Assembly (NCBI GenBank): GCA_964036045.1
Contig: OZ038401.1
Coordinates: 30,192,492 to 30,256,491 of the forward strand
Direction of reading: 5' to 3'
Length of the DNA: 64,000 nt
DNA from: Eutreptiella sp. 'Long Island Sound 2002'
Lineage: Eukaryota; Euglenozoa; Euglenophyceae; Eutreptiales; Eutreptiaceae
The notes beneath the pieces were generated by a model. The model was not told where the DNA came from. It searched no databases and was given only the letters and a program-made list of their open reading frames with translations. Shown here one piece after another: positions 11,574-22,738 of the stretch; within the stretch, counting starts at the first letter, position 1; every line of letters starts with the position of its first letter. Made by a program: the position numbers and the translations under genes.

Positions 11574-12625
11574 GCAGAGGGGGGGGGGGGGGTTGTGGGG
11601 TAGGTGATCGGAATCATTTTTGATCCAAACACTAGGCAAGGGGGGGGGGGGGGTTATGGGGTAGGTGATCCGTGGATCACTTTTGGATCATTCTTGGACC
11701 ATTTTCAACCATTTTGCTCACTGTACTTTCAACTGTGTGCAGATGGCCTTGTGGACTTGTGCATCATTTTTTGGAAGCCAAATTGTTGGAACGAGTGAAT
11801 TTACATTTTTGGATCATTTATAACACACATGGTTGGTTCAATATTTTGCTTTGTACTTGCACTATGTCACACTTATGTTTGGAAGTTGCGTTTTTGGATC
11901 ATTTTCGTGCACATGAATCGGTGGATCATTTCTTTTTTGGAACTTACATTTTTGGATCACATTTTTTCCACACAAATTGGTTGATCATTTCTTTTTTGGG
12001 ACTTAGCGAAACAAAAATGATCCAAAAATGGAAGTTCCAAAAAAGAAATGATCCACCAATTTGTGGAAAAAAAGTGATCCAAAAATGTAAGTTCCAAAAA
12101 AGAAATGACACAAATTGGTGGATCATTTCTTTTTTGGAACTTGCATTTCTGGATCACATTTTTTCCACAGAAATTGGTGGATCACTATGGTGCTTTGTAC
12201 TTTCTAGCTGCTAAGATGTGGCCTTTTTTGTTCACATGGACACGTACGCGTTGAAATCTCAACTCGTACGCACTGATTTTCCACACCGTACGCACTGGGT
12301 ACCAAACGCGCACGCGCTGCGTACGATTTTGCGCCAAACGCGTACGCAGTGCGTACGGTTTGGTAAATCAGTGCGTACGAGTTGGGATTTCAACACGTAC
12401 GTGTCGGGCTTTTAACACGTACGTGTCCATGTGAACAGATCTTAGCAGTTACATTGCACTATGTGTTACTGTTACTACCCGTTGGATCATTACGTGTCTG
12501 CATGGATGGTCCGGGAAATCGTCCAACGGGGCCTAGCGGGGGGGGAGGGATTTATGGGGTAGGTGATCCATGATCCGCGGATCATTTTGGGTGGGGGGGT
12601 TGGACCCCCGCGGATCAGTGACCCG
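11574..12625. mobile_element. Non-autonomous element with GATCC-based inverted repeats
   Basis: The left end carries two copies of a G-run followed by TATGGGGTAGGTGATCC (11,578 and 11,640 regions); the right end carries a third copy plus GATCCGCGGATC near 12,574. The core (about 11,925-12,190) is a patchwork of inverted copies of GGATCATTTCTTTTTTGGAA and CACATTTTTTCCAC, able to fold into several hairpins. No protein is encoded. A separate small element (12,206-12,450) is inserted in it. Confidence 0.55.
12206..12450. mobile_element. Hairpin MITE with CGTACG palindromes
   Basis: About 245 bp that fold back on themselves. The outer arms are CTGCTAAGAT at 12,208 and its complement ending at 12,448; the inner arms are TGTTCACATGGACACGTACG and its complement. 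The centre is an array of GTACGCACTG/CAGTGCGTAC units. TA or TTA stands next to each end, which would fit a TA target duplication. It lies inside the GATCC-type element, so it is younger. Confidence 0.6.
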
Positions 12626-13059
12626 TGGACTACCTACTGCACCCAGCTCAACAACCCAAAGTTAGTGGTCACTACAACTTTGACCTTGGAGAGGGTGGCT
12701 TCGGCCCATTTCTTTCTTCATGTGTTGGTACCTCCATCCAAATTTGGATGCATCTGTGAGCAGTTTTCTCAGCCTGCTGTCTTTACCAGCCCGTGGGGGC
12801 AGCTACACGGAAGGCATTATGGCCGGTCGAAAAAAAGCCGCAAGTGATCGGTTAGATGGGCGAAATTTTGGAAGTTTACACTATGGGATGCAGCGTTCTA
12901 GGGCGTGGTGCGGAACCCCCCCAATTTTGGGTGTTGTTAATATGGTTGGAACCCGGAATTTCACATGTTACATGGGTGCACTATGATGCAACAATGTGCC
13001 TTCCATGTTTCGTTTGCTCGATATTGCCCGTTTTGCACTTTTTGCGATTTGATCTTTGT

Positions 13060-13212
13060 GTGCTCTAACTAGTTAGAACGGGGTTAGAACGGGGTTAGAG
13101 CACTAGTTATCGCGTGGGTTATCGCGCGATAACCTAGTTATCGCGGGGGTTATCGCGGGGGTTATCGCGCGATAACTAGTTATCGCGCGAGTTATCGCGT
13201 AGGTTATCGCGC
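13060..13212. repeat. E1 palindrome array 1 (5' end)
   Basis: Tandem TAGTTATCGCG / CGCGATAACTA units, including full 20-bp palindromes TAGTTATCGCGCGATAACTA, preceded by GTTAGAGC/GCTCTAAC units. It lies just upstream of a probable 3' splice site (pyrimidine tract, AG at 13,241-13,242) and of the oxygenase start codon, so it may be inside a 5' UTR intron. Confidence 0.85.
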
Positions 13213-13268
13213 TTCATTTTATGTTTCCCCTTTTCGCTTTAGCTCTCAAAGCTTTCATATTCTTCGTA

Positions 13269-15389
13269 ATGGCCCTTGCTGCTGCCCACGCTTGGTGCGA
13301 GCACCATCAAAAGCTCCTTGGGGTCCGTCGCCTTGGCGGTCCTGAGGGGTTTACGATGGGTGATGCCAATGTGAGGCGCCCTGTGGCGACCCGCTTTGAA
13401 CATGGTGTGGACTTTGGACTCCTTGTCCATAAGTCCCCCTTCATGGCGGACAAGCGAGACCCCCTGGTTCTCAGCAACTACATCTTCGAGTTGCTAGAGG
13501 TAAATCCAGGGGTTGCTGGATTTTTGATCCAGCTTCATACCGAGGATGTGGACGCGGTGGTGGAGTCCGTCACCGCTCATGCCGAGAAGGGTGCGGGGAC
13601 GAAGACGACCCTCTATGTGGGTCAGGAGGAGGAGGAGGAGGAAGTGGAGGAGGAGGAGGAGGATGCGGGGGGGTGGGGGGCTGGGGGGAGGAAGGAGAAG
13701 CCCCACAACCCCCTCATGATCAGTGTCCAGAAGGTAAGGATCCGACCCGGTAAGGGGAAGGGGAAGTCGGATGGTTGGTTCCCCCAACCCCTCACCCACA
13801 ACACCCGCCGGGTCTGCACTGACGACCCCGAAAACAAGCTCCCCATGCACTCCCTTTGCCCCACAAGGGAGTGGGAGCGTGAGTGGTATGGGGTCACCAC
13901 TCCCAACATTATTTCGGGGCAGGGGGTGATTCTTTTTCCATTTGGGGCAACACCCCCCCTTATTGGGGAGGCGGAGGAGGTGGTTGCCGCCGAGCCCTTG
14001 GGGGCCTTTAATAGGGACCCCAATGACCTTGTGCTCACGGTGGGGGGAAAGCTGGTGGTCAACCACCTCCTGGAACACGATTTCTTCAGTGACATTCAGC
14101 TGCAAAGTCTTTTGGATGATTTGGATAGGGTGCCTCTCTCAGAGAAGGCACCCATTTTCAATGAGAACCCCCCCATTGTCGGCAGGCCCCAAGATTCTGG
14201 GACCCGCCGCACATTGTATGGCAACTATGGGGGTGCCAACCACCACAAGCGCAACCCCCACAAGCTCCATGATCTGCCAGTCCTCAAAAGGGTGGCAGAT
14301 CGTGTGCTTGAGACCGCGAAGAAGACTGTGGTGGGGGGGGTCGGATGGAGCTGCACCATCCTTGACATGGCCGAAATTTCGAGCTATGACCACACCCCCC
14401 AGCACCTCCATCGCGACGCCCCCCCCTACACCATTCCTGAAGGCACATTGATTGTCAATTGCCTTAGTATGCTAACCCATAATCATGAGGAGGAGGATGG
14501 GTCACATTTTCTTTTCGTGCCCTCCAGCAGTTCGGGGTTCCCTGACCCTTGGGTGGAGAGGGCTGTGCCATTCAAGAGGGGCACTGCCTTTTTTTTTAAT
14601 GCCCTTGATGTGCACAGGGGGTCGGGGATTCCCAAGGCCTCCCCCATGGGGGTAAGGGACCCCCGCCTCATGGCATTTTTTGCCATTGAGCTTACCCAGG
14701 GGGGGAATCTTCGATTCCCCAACCTGCACGTGACGCAGTCCATTAAAAGGCCCCAGCTGGGGGCACTTGGTGGCCGGGTGGCCAGGACAGTCCAGTGTGA
14801 TGGGGCGGTTAGGTGTAGGGGGAAGGTGGTAGCCAATTGCTACGGATGCAATCGGCTGATTTTGTGCACCGCCCACAAAGATGGCCTTTGTGTGCCATGC
14901 CAGGAGGGGGAGGAGGTGGAGGGGGAGGAGGAGGAGGAGGTGGTGGTGGACCCCAATGGGGTCAGCATTGAGCAATCTGCTCAGTGCTTGCTCCCGGTGG
15001 GAACAACCACAGGGCATTTTTTGTTGTCGGGGTGGGGGATTGGGAGGGAGGTGATTGCCCCCCTCACTAATGAGGAGGCGGGGGCGGTCGCAGGCCACCC
15101 CGATCAGTGCCCCTTGGCCAAGGTGTGCCATGGGGAGGCACTGCCCTGGCCCACCTTGCAAGGGCATGTTGGGATTAAGGTGCCGGCGGGCACCATTTTG
15201 GTGGTGAGGAGGGGGTTGTATGGGGGAGTGGCAAGGGTGGCCCCCGGGGTGGAGGGGGTGGCCCAGGTGGTGGAGTGGCGGCAGGTGGGGGAGTATGCGG
15301 CCGTCACGGACTTCGTGTGGCTGCGGAGGCTGGGCCTGGTGCTGGACGACGCCAAGAAGGAGGGCCAAGGCATGTGTCCATGTCACCAG
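13269..15389 (+). CDS. E1 2OG-Fe(II) oxygenase with zinc-binding segment (exon 1)
   Basis: About 707 residues. The oxygenase signature is visible: H381-R-D383 (HLHRD), H449 (DVHRG) and R466 (RDPRLMAF), the HxD...H metal ligands and the 2OG-binding Arg of a double-stranded beta-helix fold, resembling phytanoyl-CoA-dioxygenase-type enzymes. After it come a Cys-rich segment (CDGAV-x-C ... CYGC ... CTAH ... CVPC), probably zinc-binding, and a final Cys/His motif (MCPCHQ). An acidic Glu-rich insert lies near residues 118-138. I prefer the ATG at 13,269: the ATG at 13,221 sits in the pyrimidine tract of a likely acceptor (AG 13,241-13,242), and E2 has a matching start. The frame runs to a stop at 15,393, but a GT donor follows CAG at 15,389 and the E2 homologue splices at the same place. 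The substrate is unknown; modification of DNA, RNA or protein is possible. Confidence 0.8.
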
Positions 15390-15429
15390 GTGTGAAAAGT
15401 TCCCACAACACCCTGCTCTAACCCCTGCT

Positions 15430-15600
15430 CTAACTAGTTATCGCGCTAGGTTATCGCGTTCTAACTAGGTGCTCTAACTAGTTATCGCGCTAGGTTATCG
15501 CGTTCTAACTAGTTATCGCGGGGTTATCGCGGGGGGTTATCGCGGGGGTTATCGCGCGATAACCTAGTTATCGCGGGGGTTATCGCGCGGGTTATCGCGT
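15430..15600. repeat. E1 palindrome array 2 (inside intron 15,390-15,630)
   Basis: TAGTTATCGCG and CGCGATAACTA units fill most of the 241-bp intron and stop about 30 bp before the pyrimidine-rich 3' splice site (AG at 15,629-15,630). E2 has an intron at the same codon with its own, different palindrome. Confidence 0.85.
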
Positions 15601-15630
15601 GTTTTTTTTTGTTTCTTTTGTTTTTTTCAG

Positions 15631-16856
15631 GCTACCATCTTGCAGCTGCCCCGTATCTTCGTCAAGGACGACGCCCAGGCAGCCGAGGCAGCAGGCGGAG
15701 CAGCAGAAGCAGCAGGGGCACGGCCCGCCAAGCCGGTGGCGGCCCGGTTGGAGCTGGAGGGGGAGAAGAGGCTGCCGGAGGGGGCGTCGTGGCGGTGGGG
15801 GGAGCCTGGGGATGAGGCCTGCAGGATGGGGGGGACGGGATGGTACCGGCAGGTCACCATCACCGAGAAGGAGGGGGGGGTGGAGAGGAAGACCAACCTC
15901 ACCCTCCCCTCCTATGTGTGGGTTGGGGGGGAAACGGCCAAGTGGCCGAATGCCGCAGAGGGGGAAACGGTTGCGGCTTTTTTGTGTTTGTTTGGGATGA
16001 GCGACCCCCCCCAAAAGGAAATCTTATTTCCTTTTGAGGGTGTGTTTTTCGTGGGAGGGGGAGTATACGGGGAGGGAAGTGTGGCAGAAGCTGCACAGGG
16101 GGGGGGGCATCCACCAGGTTGGTGGGTATGACCCCCCCCCCTTCTGTGGTGGACGCCACTGCCGATTGGGTTCGGCAGTATGCACCCAAGGGGGGAAGGC
16201 CGGGAAAAGGCCAGACGAAGCGGGGACCAGACGTGGTGGAGGTTGAGCCGGATGCCCCCCCCCCCCTTAGGGGTAAGGGCCAAACCCCCGCCCCCAAGCC
16301 CTCCCCCAAGCCATCGAAGGTGGCAAAGGTGGCGGCGGCCCAGCCCCCCCATGAGGCCCTGGACGTGGAGGCCTTGGGGGCCAGTGTGGCCACCCACGTG
16401 ACGGACGCTTGCCAGGTTTTGGTGGAGCAGGCGGCCGCCACGGGGGTCGAGGCCGCACTGGCCAAGGGTCGGTCGGCCGACCACAAGTCGGCCTTGGCGA
16501 AGGCCGAAAAGGCCCAGGGCAACACCCAGCGTGCCCTGGACCAGGCCCTCAACCTGGCCGCCAAGAGGGGGGAGGAGGTGGAGGCGATGAGGGAGGCCCT
16601 GAGGGAGGCCCAGGAGGGGAGGCGGAAGGCGGAGGTGGAGGCGGCCCAGCTTAGGGTGGAGGTGGAGGGGCAGCGGAGGAGGGGGGATGACCTCCAGCAG
16701 CGCTTGGGGGTGGCTGAGGCGCAGGTGCACATTCTCACAGCCTCACCTCCACCCTCAGTGCCTCCTTCACCGCCCAGCAGGGGCTGGCGCCGCAAGGGTT
16801 GCAGAGTCAGGGTAGCGGGAGTAGGAGTGGGAGCCAATGACTCGTGGGTTTGCTAA
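15631..16856 (+). CDS. E1 downstream exon: unknown domain plus coiled coil, one frame change
   Basis: Reads on in phase from the oxygenase exon (CAG|GCT). The first about 160 codons end at a TGA (16,129-16,131); the protein resumes one frame back at about 16,119 and runs to 16,856. The frame change lies between a 10-G run (16,098-16,107) and a 10-C run (from 16,132). The second part has a lysine/proline-rich linker and an Ala/Glu/Arg-rich heptad region (about 16,370-16,720) typical of a long coiled coil, followed by a Ser/Pro tail. The E2 counterpart (33,783-34,851) has the same order and also a frame change at a G run. A homopolymer indel, real or from sequencing, is the simplest reading. 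The coiled coil suggests oligomerisation or binding to the transposase, which is inference. Confidence 0.6.
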
Positions 16857-17342
16857 GGGGGTTGCCCAAGGGCATTTTTCGTGGGGAGGAGCGATATGGG
16901 GCCCAAGTGGACATGTGCCACTTCGGCCTCGTGGGAAGTGGAAACCCCAACCCCTCTAATTTTAGGGCGACCCACATGGCCGCTGCTACCCTCAGGCCTG
17001 CCCTCACCCCCTTGGTTGCAGACCTCAATGGGTATTGCACCTCCAATGCTCCACCATGGTTCACATGGTGTAGCATCCAAATTGTTCGCCCCCAAGGGAC
17101 AGACACCATGGGCCTCCACTCCCATTTGCGGGATGGGGCGCCCATGTACCTGCGGCTCACTTGGAAATGTGAAGTTGAGGCTCAGTTGGGGCTAAAACGG
17201 CTCATTTGGGGCTAAGTGGTGTTTTTCAAGGGGTTTCATATGAAAAGTTGTGGCTTTCGGGGTTGGGTTGGGGTTTTGGAATGTCCCCAAAGGGACACCA
17301 ATCCCTAGGCCAAGAGGATTTGACCGGGGGGGTTTCTTTTTT

Positions 17343-17512
17343 TCGACGGCTCAGTTGACTGAGCACCCGACTGAGCCGTCACTGAGCCGTCACTGAGCCG
17401 GCTCACTGAGCGCTCACTGAGCGCTCACTGAGCGCTCACTGAGCGCGCCAAATGGCTCAGTGAGCGCTCAGTGAGCGCTCACTGAGAGCTAATTGGGGGC
17501 TCACTCAGGGCT
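17343..17512. repeat. Foldback outer-left palindrome array
   Basis: Repeats of GAGCCGTCACT and the palindrome CAGTGAGCGCTCACTG and its half sites. The array is the mirror of 21,582-21,735. Confidence 0.85.
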
Positions 17513-19019
17513 CACTCAGGAGTTTCTCCCCCTTTCCGCCCTCTCTTCCCACCCTTGCTGGCCCACACTTCACCCTTTTCACACCAACATTGGTCCGCAG
17601 TTCTCACCACGTCTTTTCTCCAAGAACTTGAGCGTGCATGCACACATACATACTTGCATACATGTACCCGTGGCGACAAACACACAAACATCCAAACACA
17701 CACACTTCGTCAGGGACACAAATAGCCAAACATATACACACACATACACCATACACACGTCCACACACACATGCACATGCACAAATTGACAACCACATTC
17801 ATTCTTGTGTGCAATTATCTTGCGTGTACATAAACACATGGCCACATTGAACCATGTGAAGTGAAGGGCTAGGGAGAGATGGTTACGGGGTTGGGGTTCG
17901 GGGATATGAACCTAACCATTTGCGAGGGTGTTCCTTGTTGCCTCATGAAAATGGCACCTACCCACCCCATACACACACACACACACACCATGAAGCACAA
18001 ATAGGGCACAAAGGACATTGCTCGCTTTTGTGAGGTTGATCATACAACCATCGTGACCTACACCATGACACATTGATACCCCTCCCTCCTTGTCCACTCC
18101 CCTCCCCTTTCGTTATGCTGCGTTCCCCCGCTTCCCTCGTGCGTAGCCCTTCTCTTATCTTGCCTGTCCCGTCCCCTTTGTCCTACCTTTCCTATTTTTT
18201 GGCCATGGCATCACATGCATGATGGTGGCGGCAAGGATGATGACCTTTGCAGGTATGTTGTGCTATTATGTGTGTGGGTGCGTGTGTGCGTGCTTGCGTG
18301 CGTGTGTAGTTGTGCCCATGCGCATGTGCGCAGCTATAGATGGTTTGTTCGTTCTTGGTTTCTCTCATTTAGTGTGTTTGTATGTCTGCTTGTGTGTGTG
18401 TGTGGGGGGGGGGGGGGGTTGCATGGATCGATGCGTGAGTGAAGGTGTCTTTGTGTGTGAGTGGTTGCGAGTGTGTGACTGCGTTCTTTGGTTTCTGGTT
18501 GCCTAGGTTCGTGCGTGTATGTGGATTCGTGAATGTGTGTACGCGCAGGTGTGTGTGTGTGTGTGTTGCAGCTGTTGTTTTGGATGTTGTTGTTGGTTTT
18601 GGTGTTGTGTGGCATAGGCTTTGATTGTGTGCGCATAACATTGTGTTTGTGGCTGCAGACGCAGGTATGCTTGTGTTTGTGGTTGTGGCTGTGGTTCCGG
18701 GCTTGCGTACGGTTGTTGCCATGGCTGTTGTGGTAGCTGTCGTTCTTGGTGTGGTTATGGTAGTGGCTGTGGTTGCGGCTTTGGTTGTGGGTGTGGGTGT
18801 GGGTGTGGGTGTGTGTCTGCAAGCTGTGTTGTGTGTGGATTTGGTTGTGGTTGTGTCAGTGTGTGTGGCCCTGGCTGTGGCAAAGGCTGCAGTTGCAGCT
18901 TTCACTGTGGCTGCAGCCGTTCTTTGGGTTCAGGCTGTAGCTCTGGGGGGGGGTGGTAAAGGACTACAAAGAGGGGGGCTGAAATCACCATCCACCCCCT
19001 CCCAAAAAAGACCGCACCA

Positions 19020-19411
19020 AGTTTACAGTGACAGTGTACAGTGACAGTGTACAATGACAGTGTATAGTGAGAGCATACAGTGCGTGTAGAGTGACAGTGT
19101 AGAGTGCTAGTATAGAGACTTGGGCGTTGTGGCGGACGTACTGTGCGTGGGGATACATTCTATGAGACCTTGGGGAGTACAGTGTACAGAGTACAGTGTA
19201 CAGTGTACAGTGTACAGTGTACAGTGACAATGTACAGTGACAGTGTATAGTGACAGTGTGCAGTGGCAGTGTGCAGTGTGCAGTGACAGCGTACAGTGCC
19301 AGAATACAGTGTACCATGTACAGTGACAGTAGATAGTGACACCATTGACAGTGTACATGGACAGTGTACAGTGACAGTGTACAGTGACAGTGTACAGTGA
19401 CAGTGAACCAT
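19020..19411. repeat. TACAGTGACAGTG satellite, left arm
   Basis: Tandem units of about 14 bp (TACAGTGACAGTGT) with variants TACAGTG and AGAGTG. Its reverse complement occurs at 19,621-19,995 in the other arm. Confidence 0.85.
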
Positions 19412-19620
19412 GAGTGAGCCCTCACTGAGCGCTCACTGAGCCATTTGGCGCGCTCAGTGAGCGCTCACTGAGCCATTTGGCGCGCTCACTGAGCGCTCAC
19501 TGCGCCGTTTCGCGCGCTCACTGAGCGCTCAGTGAGCGCTCAGTGAGCGCGCCAAATGGCTCAGTGAGCGCTCACTGAGCGCGCCAAATGGCTCAGTGAG
19601 CGCTCAGTGAGGGCTCACTC
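19412..19620. repeat. Foldback central palindrome array
   Basis: Built from CAGTGAGCGCTCACTG joined by CCATTTGGCGCG/CGCGCCAAATGG spacers, symmetrical around about 19,515. This is the loop end of the large hairpin and is itself made of small hairpins. Confidence 0.85.
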
Positions 19621-19995
19621 ATGGTTCACTGTCACTGTACACTGTCACTGTACACTGTCACTGTACACTGTCCATGTACACGGTCAATGGTGTCACTATC
19701 TACTGTCACTGTGCATGGTACACTGTATTCTGGCACTGTACGCTGTCACTGCCATTGCACACTGTCACTATACACTGTCACTGTACATTGTCACTGTACA
19801 CTGTACACTGTACACTGTACTCTGTACACTGTACTCCCCAAGGTCTCATAGAATGTATCCCCACGCACAGTACGTCCGCCACAACGCCCAAGTCTCTATA
19901 CTAGCACTCTACACTGTCACTCTACACGCACTGTATGCTCTCACTATACACTGTCATTGTACACTGTCACTGTACACTGTCACTGTAAACTTGGT
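19621..19995. repeat. CACTGTCACTGTA satellite, right arm
   Basis: Reverse complement of the satellite in the left arm, slightly shorter. It is followed by a (CACCCA)n tract at about 20,190-20,255 and CA-rich microsatellites near 20,480-20,540. Confidence 0.85.
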
Positions 19996-20483
19996 GCGGT
20001 CTTGTTTGGGAGGGGGTGGATGGTGATTTCAGCCCCCCTCTTTGTAGTCCTTTACCACCCCCCCCCCCACAGCTACACCCAAAGAACAGCTGCAGCCACA
20101 GTGAAAGCTGCAACTGCAGCCTTCGCCACAGCCAGGGCCACACACACTGACACAACCACAACCAAATCCACACACAACACAGCTTGCAGACACACACCCA
20201 CACCCACACCCACACCCACACCCACACCCACACCCACACCCACACCCACACCCACAAGCAAAGCCGCAACCACAGCCACTACCATAACCACACCAAGAAC
20301 GACAGCTACCACAACAGCCATGGCAACAACCTCACGCAAGCCCAGAACCACAGCCACAACCACAAACGCAAGCATACCTGCATCTGCAGCCACAAACACA
20401 ATGTTATGCGCACACAATCAAAGCCTATGCCACACAACACCAAAACCAACAACAGGATCCAAAACAACAGCCGCAAAAGCTGC

Positions 20484-20516
<33 letters not shown>

Positions 20517-21581
20517 TGGCACACACACACACACACACCTGCGCGTACACACATTCACGAATCCACGTACGCAAACAAACCTAGACAACCGGAAACCAAA
20601 GAATGCAGTCACACACTCACAGTGACGCACAAGGACACCTTCACGCATGCATCGATCCAAGCAAGCCCCCCCCCCCCCCCCCGACTCACACACAAACATA
20701 CATACAAACACACTAAATGAGAGAAACCAAGAGGGAACAAACCATCCACACTTGCGCACATACGCATGGGCACAAGCACACACCCGCGAACACACACACT
20801 AGCACAACATACCTGCAAAGGTCATCGTCATTGCCGCCACCATCATGCACTCGATGCCATGGCAATAAATAGGGAAGGCATGGCAAGGGCTGGGCAAGGG
20901 GACGCGACAGGCAAGATAAGAGAAGGGGTTGGCATGGGGTAAGCGGGGGGATCAGGCATGGCAAAAGGGGACGGGGGGGGATAAGGACGGAGGGGAATGA
21001 GTGTGTCATGGTGTAGGTCACGATGGTTGTATGATCAACCTCACAAAAGCGAGCAATATCCTCTGTGCCCTATTTGTGCTTCATGGCGCGCGCGCCCGTG
21101 TGTGTGTGTGTGTCTGGGGGGGGGGGGGGTGCCATTGTCATGAGGCAACAAGGAACACCCTCGCAAATGGTTAGGTTCATATCCCCAAACCCCAACCCCG
21201 TAACCATCTCTCCCTAGCCCTTCACTTCACATGGTTCAATGTGGCCATGTGTTTATGTACACGCAAGATAATTGCACACAAGAATGAATGTGGTTGTCAA
21301 TTTGTGCATGTGCATGTGTGTGTGGACGTGTGTATGGTGTATGTGTGTGTATGTGTTTGGATATTTGTGTCCCTGACGAAGTGTGTGTGTTTGGATGTTT
21401 GTATGTTTGTCGCCACGGGTACATGTATGCAAGTATGTATGTGTGCATGCACGCTCAAGTTCTTGGAGAAAAGACGTGGTGAGAACTGCGGACCAATGTT
21501 GGTGTGAAAAGGGTGAAGTGTGGGCCAGCAAGGGTGGGAAGAGAGGGCGGAAAGGGGGAGAAACTCCTGAGTGAGCCCTGA

Positions 21582-21735
21582 GTGAGCCCCCAATTAGCTC
21601 TCAGTGAGCGCTCACTGAGCGCTCACTGAGCCATTTGGCGCGCTCAGTGAGCGCTCAGTGAGCGCTCAGTGAGCCGGCTCAGTGACGGCTCAGTGACGGC
21701 TCAGTCGGGCGCTCAGTCAACTGAGCCGTCGCCAA
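21582..21735. repeat. Foldback outer-right palindrome array
   Basis: CAGTGAGCGCTCACTG units and AGTGACGGCTC units; mirror image of 17,343-17,512. Confidence 0.85.
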
Positions 21736-22529
21736 AAAAAGTACCCCCCACCTTGAACCTTGACCAAGTGAGTATCTAAAACTTCTAAAAACATTAAATG
21801 CACATTACCTAGCATGCAAAACGCACAACAAACAAGCACAAAGACATCGCAATGCACAACTGAGCCCCAAATGAGCCCCAACTTCACATTTCCACTTAGC
21901 CACCAGTGAGCCGCAGGTACACATGGCGCTTATTGTGTGTGTGGGGTCTTTCACGGGGGGTGAGTTTTGGGTGGAGAGTGGTGGCCTGCTGAATCCCTCC
22001 ATGAGGGAAAAAAAGCGGCACACCCGTGTGTGCAAGGGTAGGGCGGTGGAGGGTTGGGCATGCACCGCCACCCCCCAAGCCCCGGTGTTGTTCAACACCA
22101 GGGCACTACACGCTCCATTGCCATGGGAGGGCGAGCGATGGAGCGTGATTTTTTATAGTGCGGGGGGGGTTCTGCACTGCACGCCTGTGTGGCGGCAGCA
22201 GCTGGTGTCCATGGGTTTTAGGGTGCCCAATGCTTCCTCTAACCCCTCCAGCTAGTGTAATTTGTGATTCGATTATTGTTCACTATTTCTATTTTTTCTG
22301 CTTTGGTGGGATGCCCACCATGGTTTGTCATTGTGTACTCTGAGGAGGGGCAACTAGCCCGGAACATGTCCATTAGACTGATTTGAATTTGTGATTGTGG
22401 CGCCATATACCCCGTGCTTGCACATTGTTGACATCTCCAGGTTTCCTGGGTGCAAAATCAACGTTTGTGAAGGTTTTAGGGTGCCCAACGCTTGCTCTAA
22501 CCCCTCCAGTTAGTGCGCACTAACCCCTG

Positions 22530-22690
22530 CTCTAACTAGTTATCGCGGGGGTTATCGCGCGATAACTGGGTGCTCTAACTAGTTATCGCGGGGGGTTATC
22601 GCGCTCTAACTAGTTATCGCGGGGGGTTATCGCGGGGGTTATCGCGCGATAACCTAGTTATCGCGGGGGTTATCGCGTGGGTTATCGCGT
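22530..22690. repeat. E1 palindrome array 3 (before the transposase exon)
   Basis: TAGTTATCGCG/CGCGATAACTA units with GCTCTAACTAG spacers, ending about 48 bp before a probable 3' splice site (AG 22,737-22,738). A short block with TTTTAGGGTGCCCAA and CTCTAACCCCTCCAG is found twice just upstream (22,216-22,257 and 22,467-22,508). Confidence 0.85.
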
Positions 22691-22738
22691 GTGTTTTTTG
22701 GGCCCTTGCTTCAAAACCCTCCCTCATTTCGTGCCCAG

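Larger units (their letters stand above)
17145..21921. mobile_element. 4.78-kb non-coding foldback element
   Basis: A nearly complete inverted repeat: the outer TIR is TGTACCTGCGGCTCACT at 17,145 and its complement ends at 21,921, flanked on both sides by CA (17,143-17,144 and 21,922-21,923), a perfect 2-bp target duplication. Arms of about 2.1 kb mirror each other from about 17,343 to 21,733 around a centre near 19,515. The arms hold, from outside in: a palindrome array, a GT/CA-rich region of about 1.5 kb with microsatellites, and a TACAGTGACAGTG satellite. The inter-TIR sequence differs between arms at 17,220-17,340 and 21,737-21,845. Long open frames in the arms are low-complexity (Val/Gly or Thr/His runs) and not genes. 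It interrupts the second oxygenase domain of E1. A transcript would form a very long double-stranded RNA. Confidence 0.9.
16863..22255 (+). pseudogene. E1 second 2OG-oxygenase-like domain, split by the foldback insertion
   Basis: Coding is seen at about 16,863-17,144 and again at 21,924-22,255. Removing the 4,777-bp insertion and one CA joins the halves in frame (codon ATG). Motifs in order: WCSIQIV strand, GLHSHLRDGAPM, VGSFTGGEFWVESGG, then LFNTRALHAPLPWEGERWSV, that is a GGE turn, the distal metal His and the 2OG-binding Arg seen in TET/JBP-like and related 2OG oxygenases. The position of the usual HxD holds H-S-H, and E2 has H-R-H at the same place, so the metal site may be altered or my alignment shifted. 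It ends at TAG (22,253-22,255). Whether it is spliced to the upstream coiled-coil exon is not settled; in E2 a good acceptor precedes the homologous segment. As it stands this copy cannot give a full domain. Confidence 0.6.

Noticed and set aside
13221-13268. ATG at 13,221 as the E1 oxygenase start with a hydrophobic leader
   Set aside because: The leader is the pyrimidine tract of a probable 3' splice site; the E2 homologue starts at the point matching ATG 13,269.
18215-20800. Long open frames with Val/Gly, Thr/His or Cys/Val runs in the foldback arms
   Set aside because: They are translations of GT/CA microsatellites on both strands of an inverted repeat; no domain and no splice or start context.
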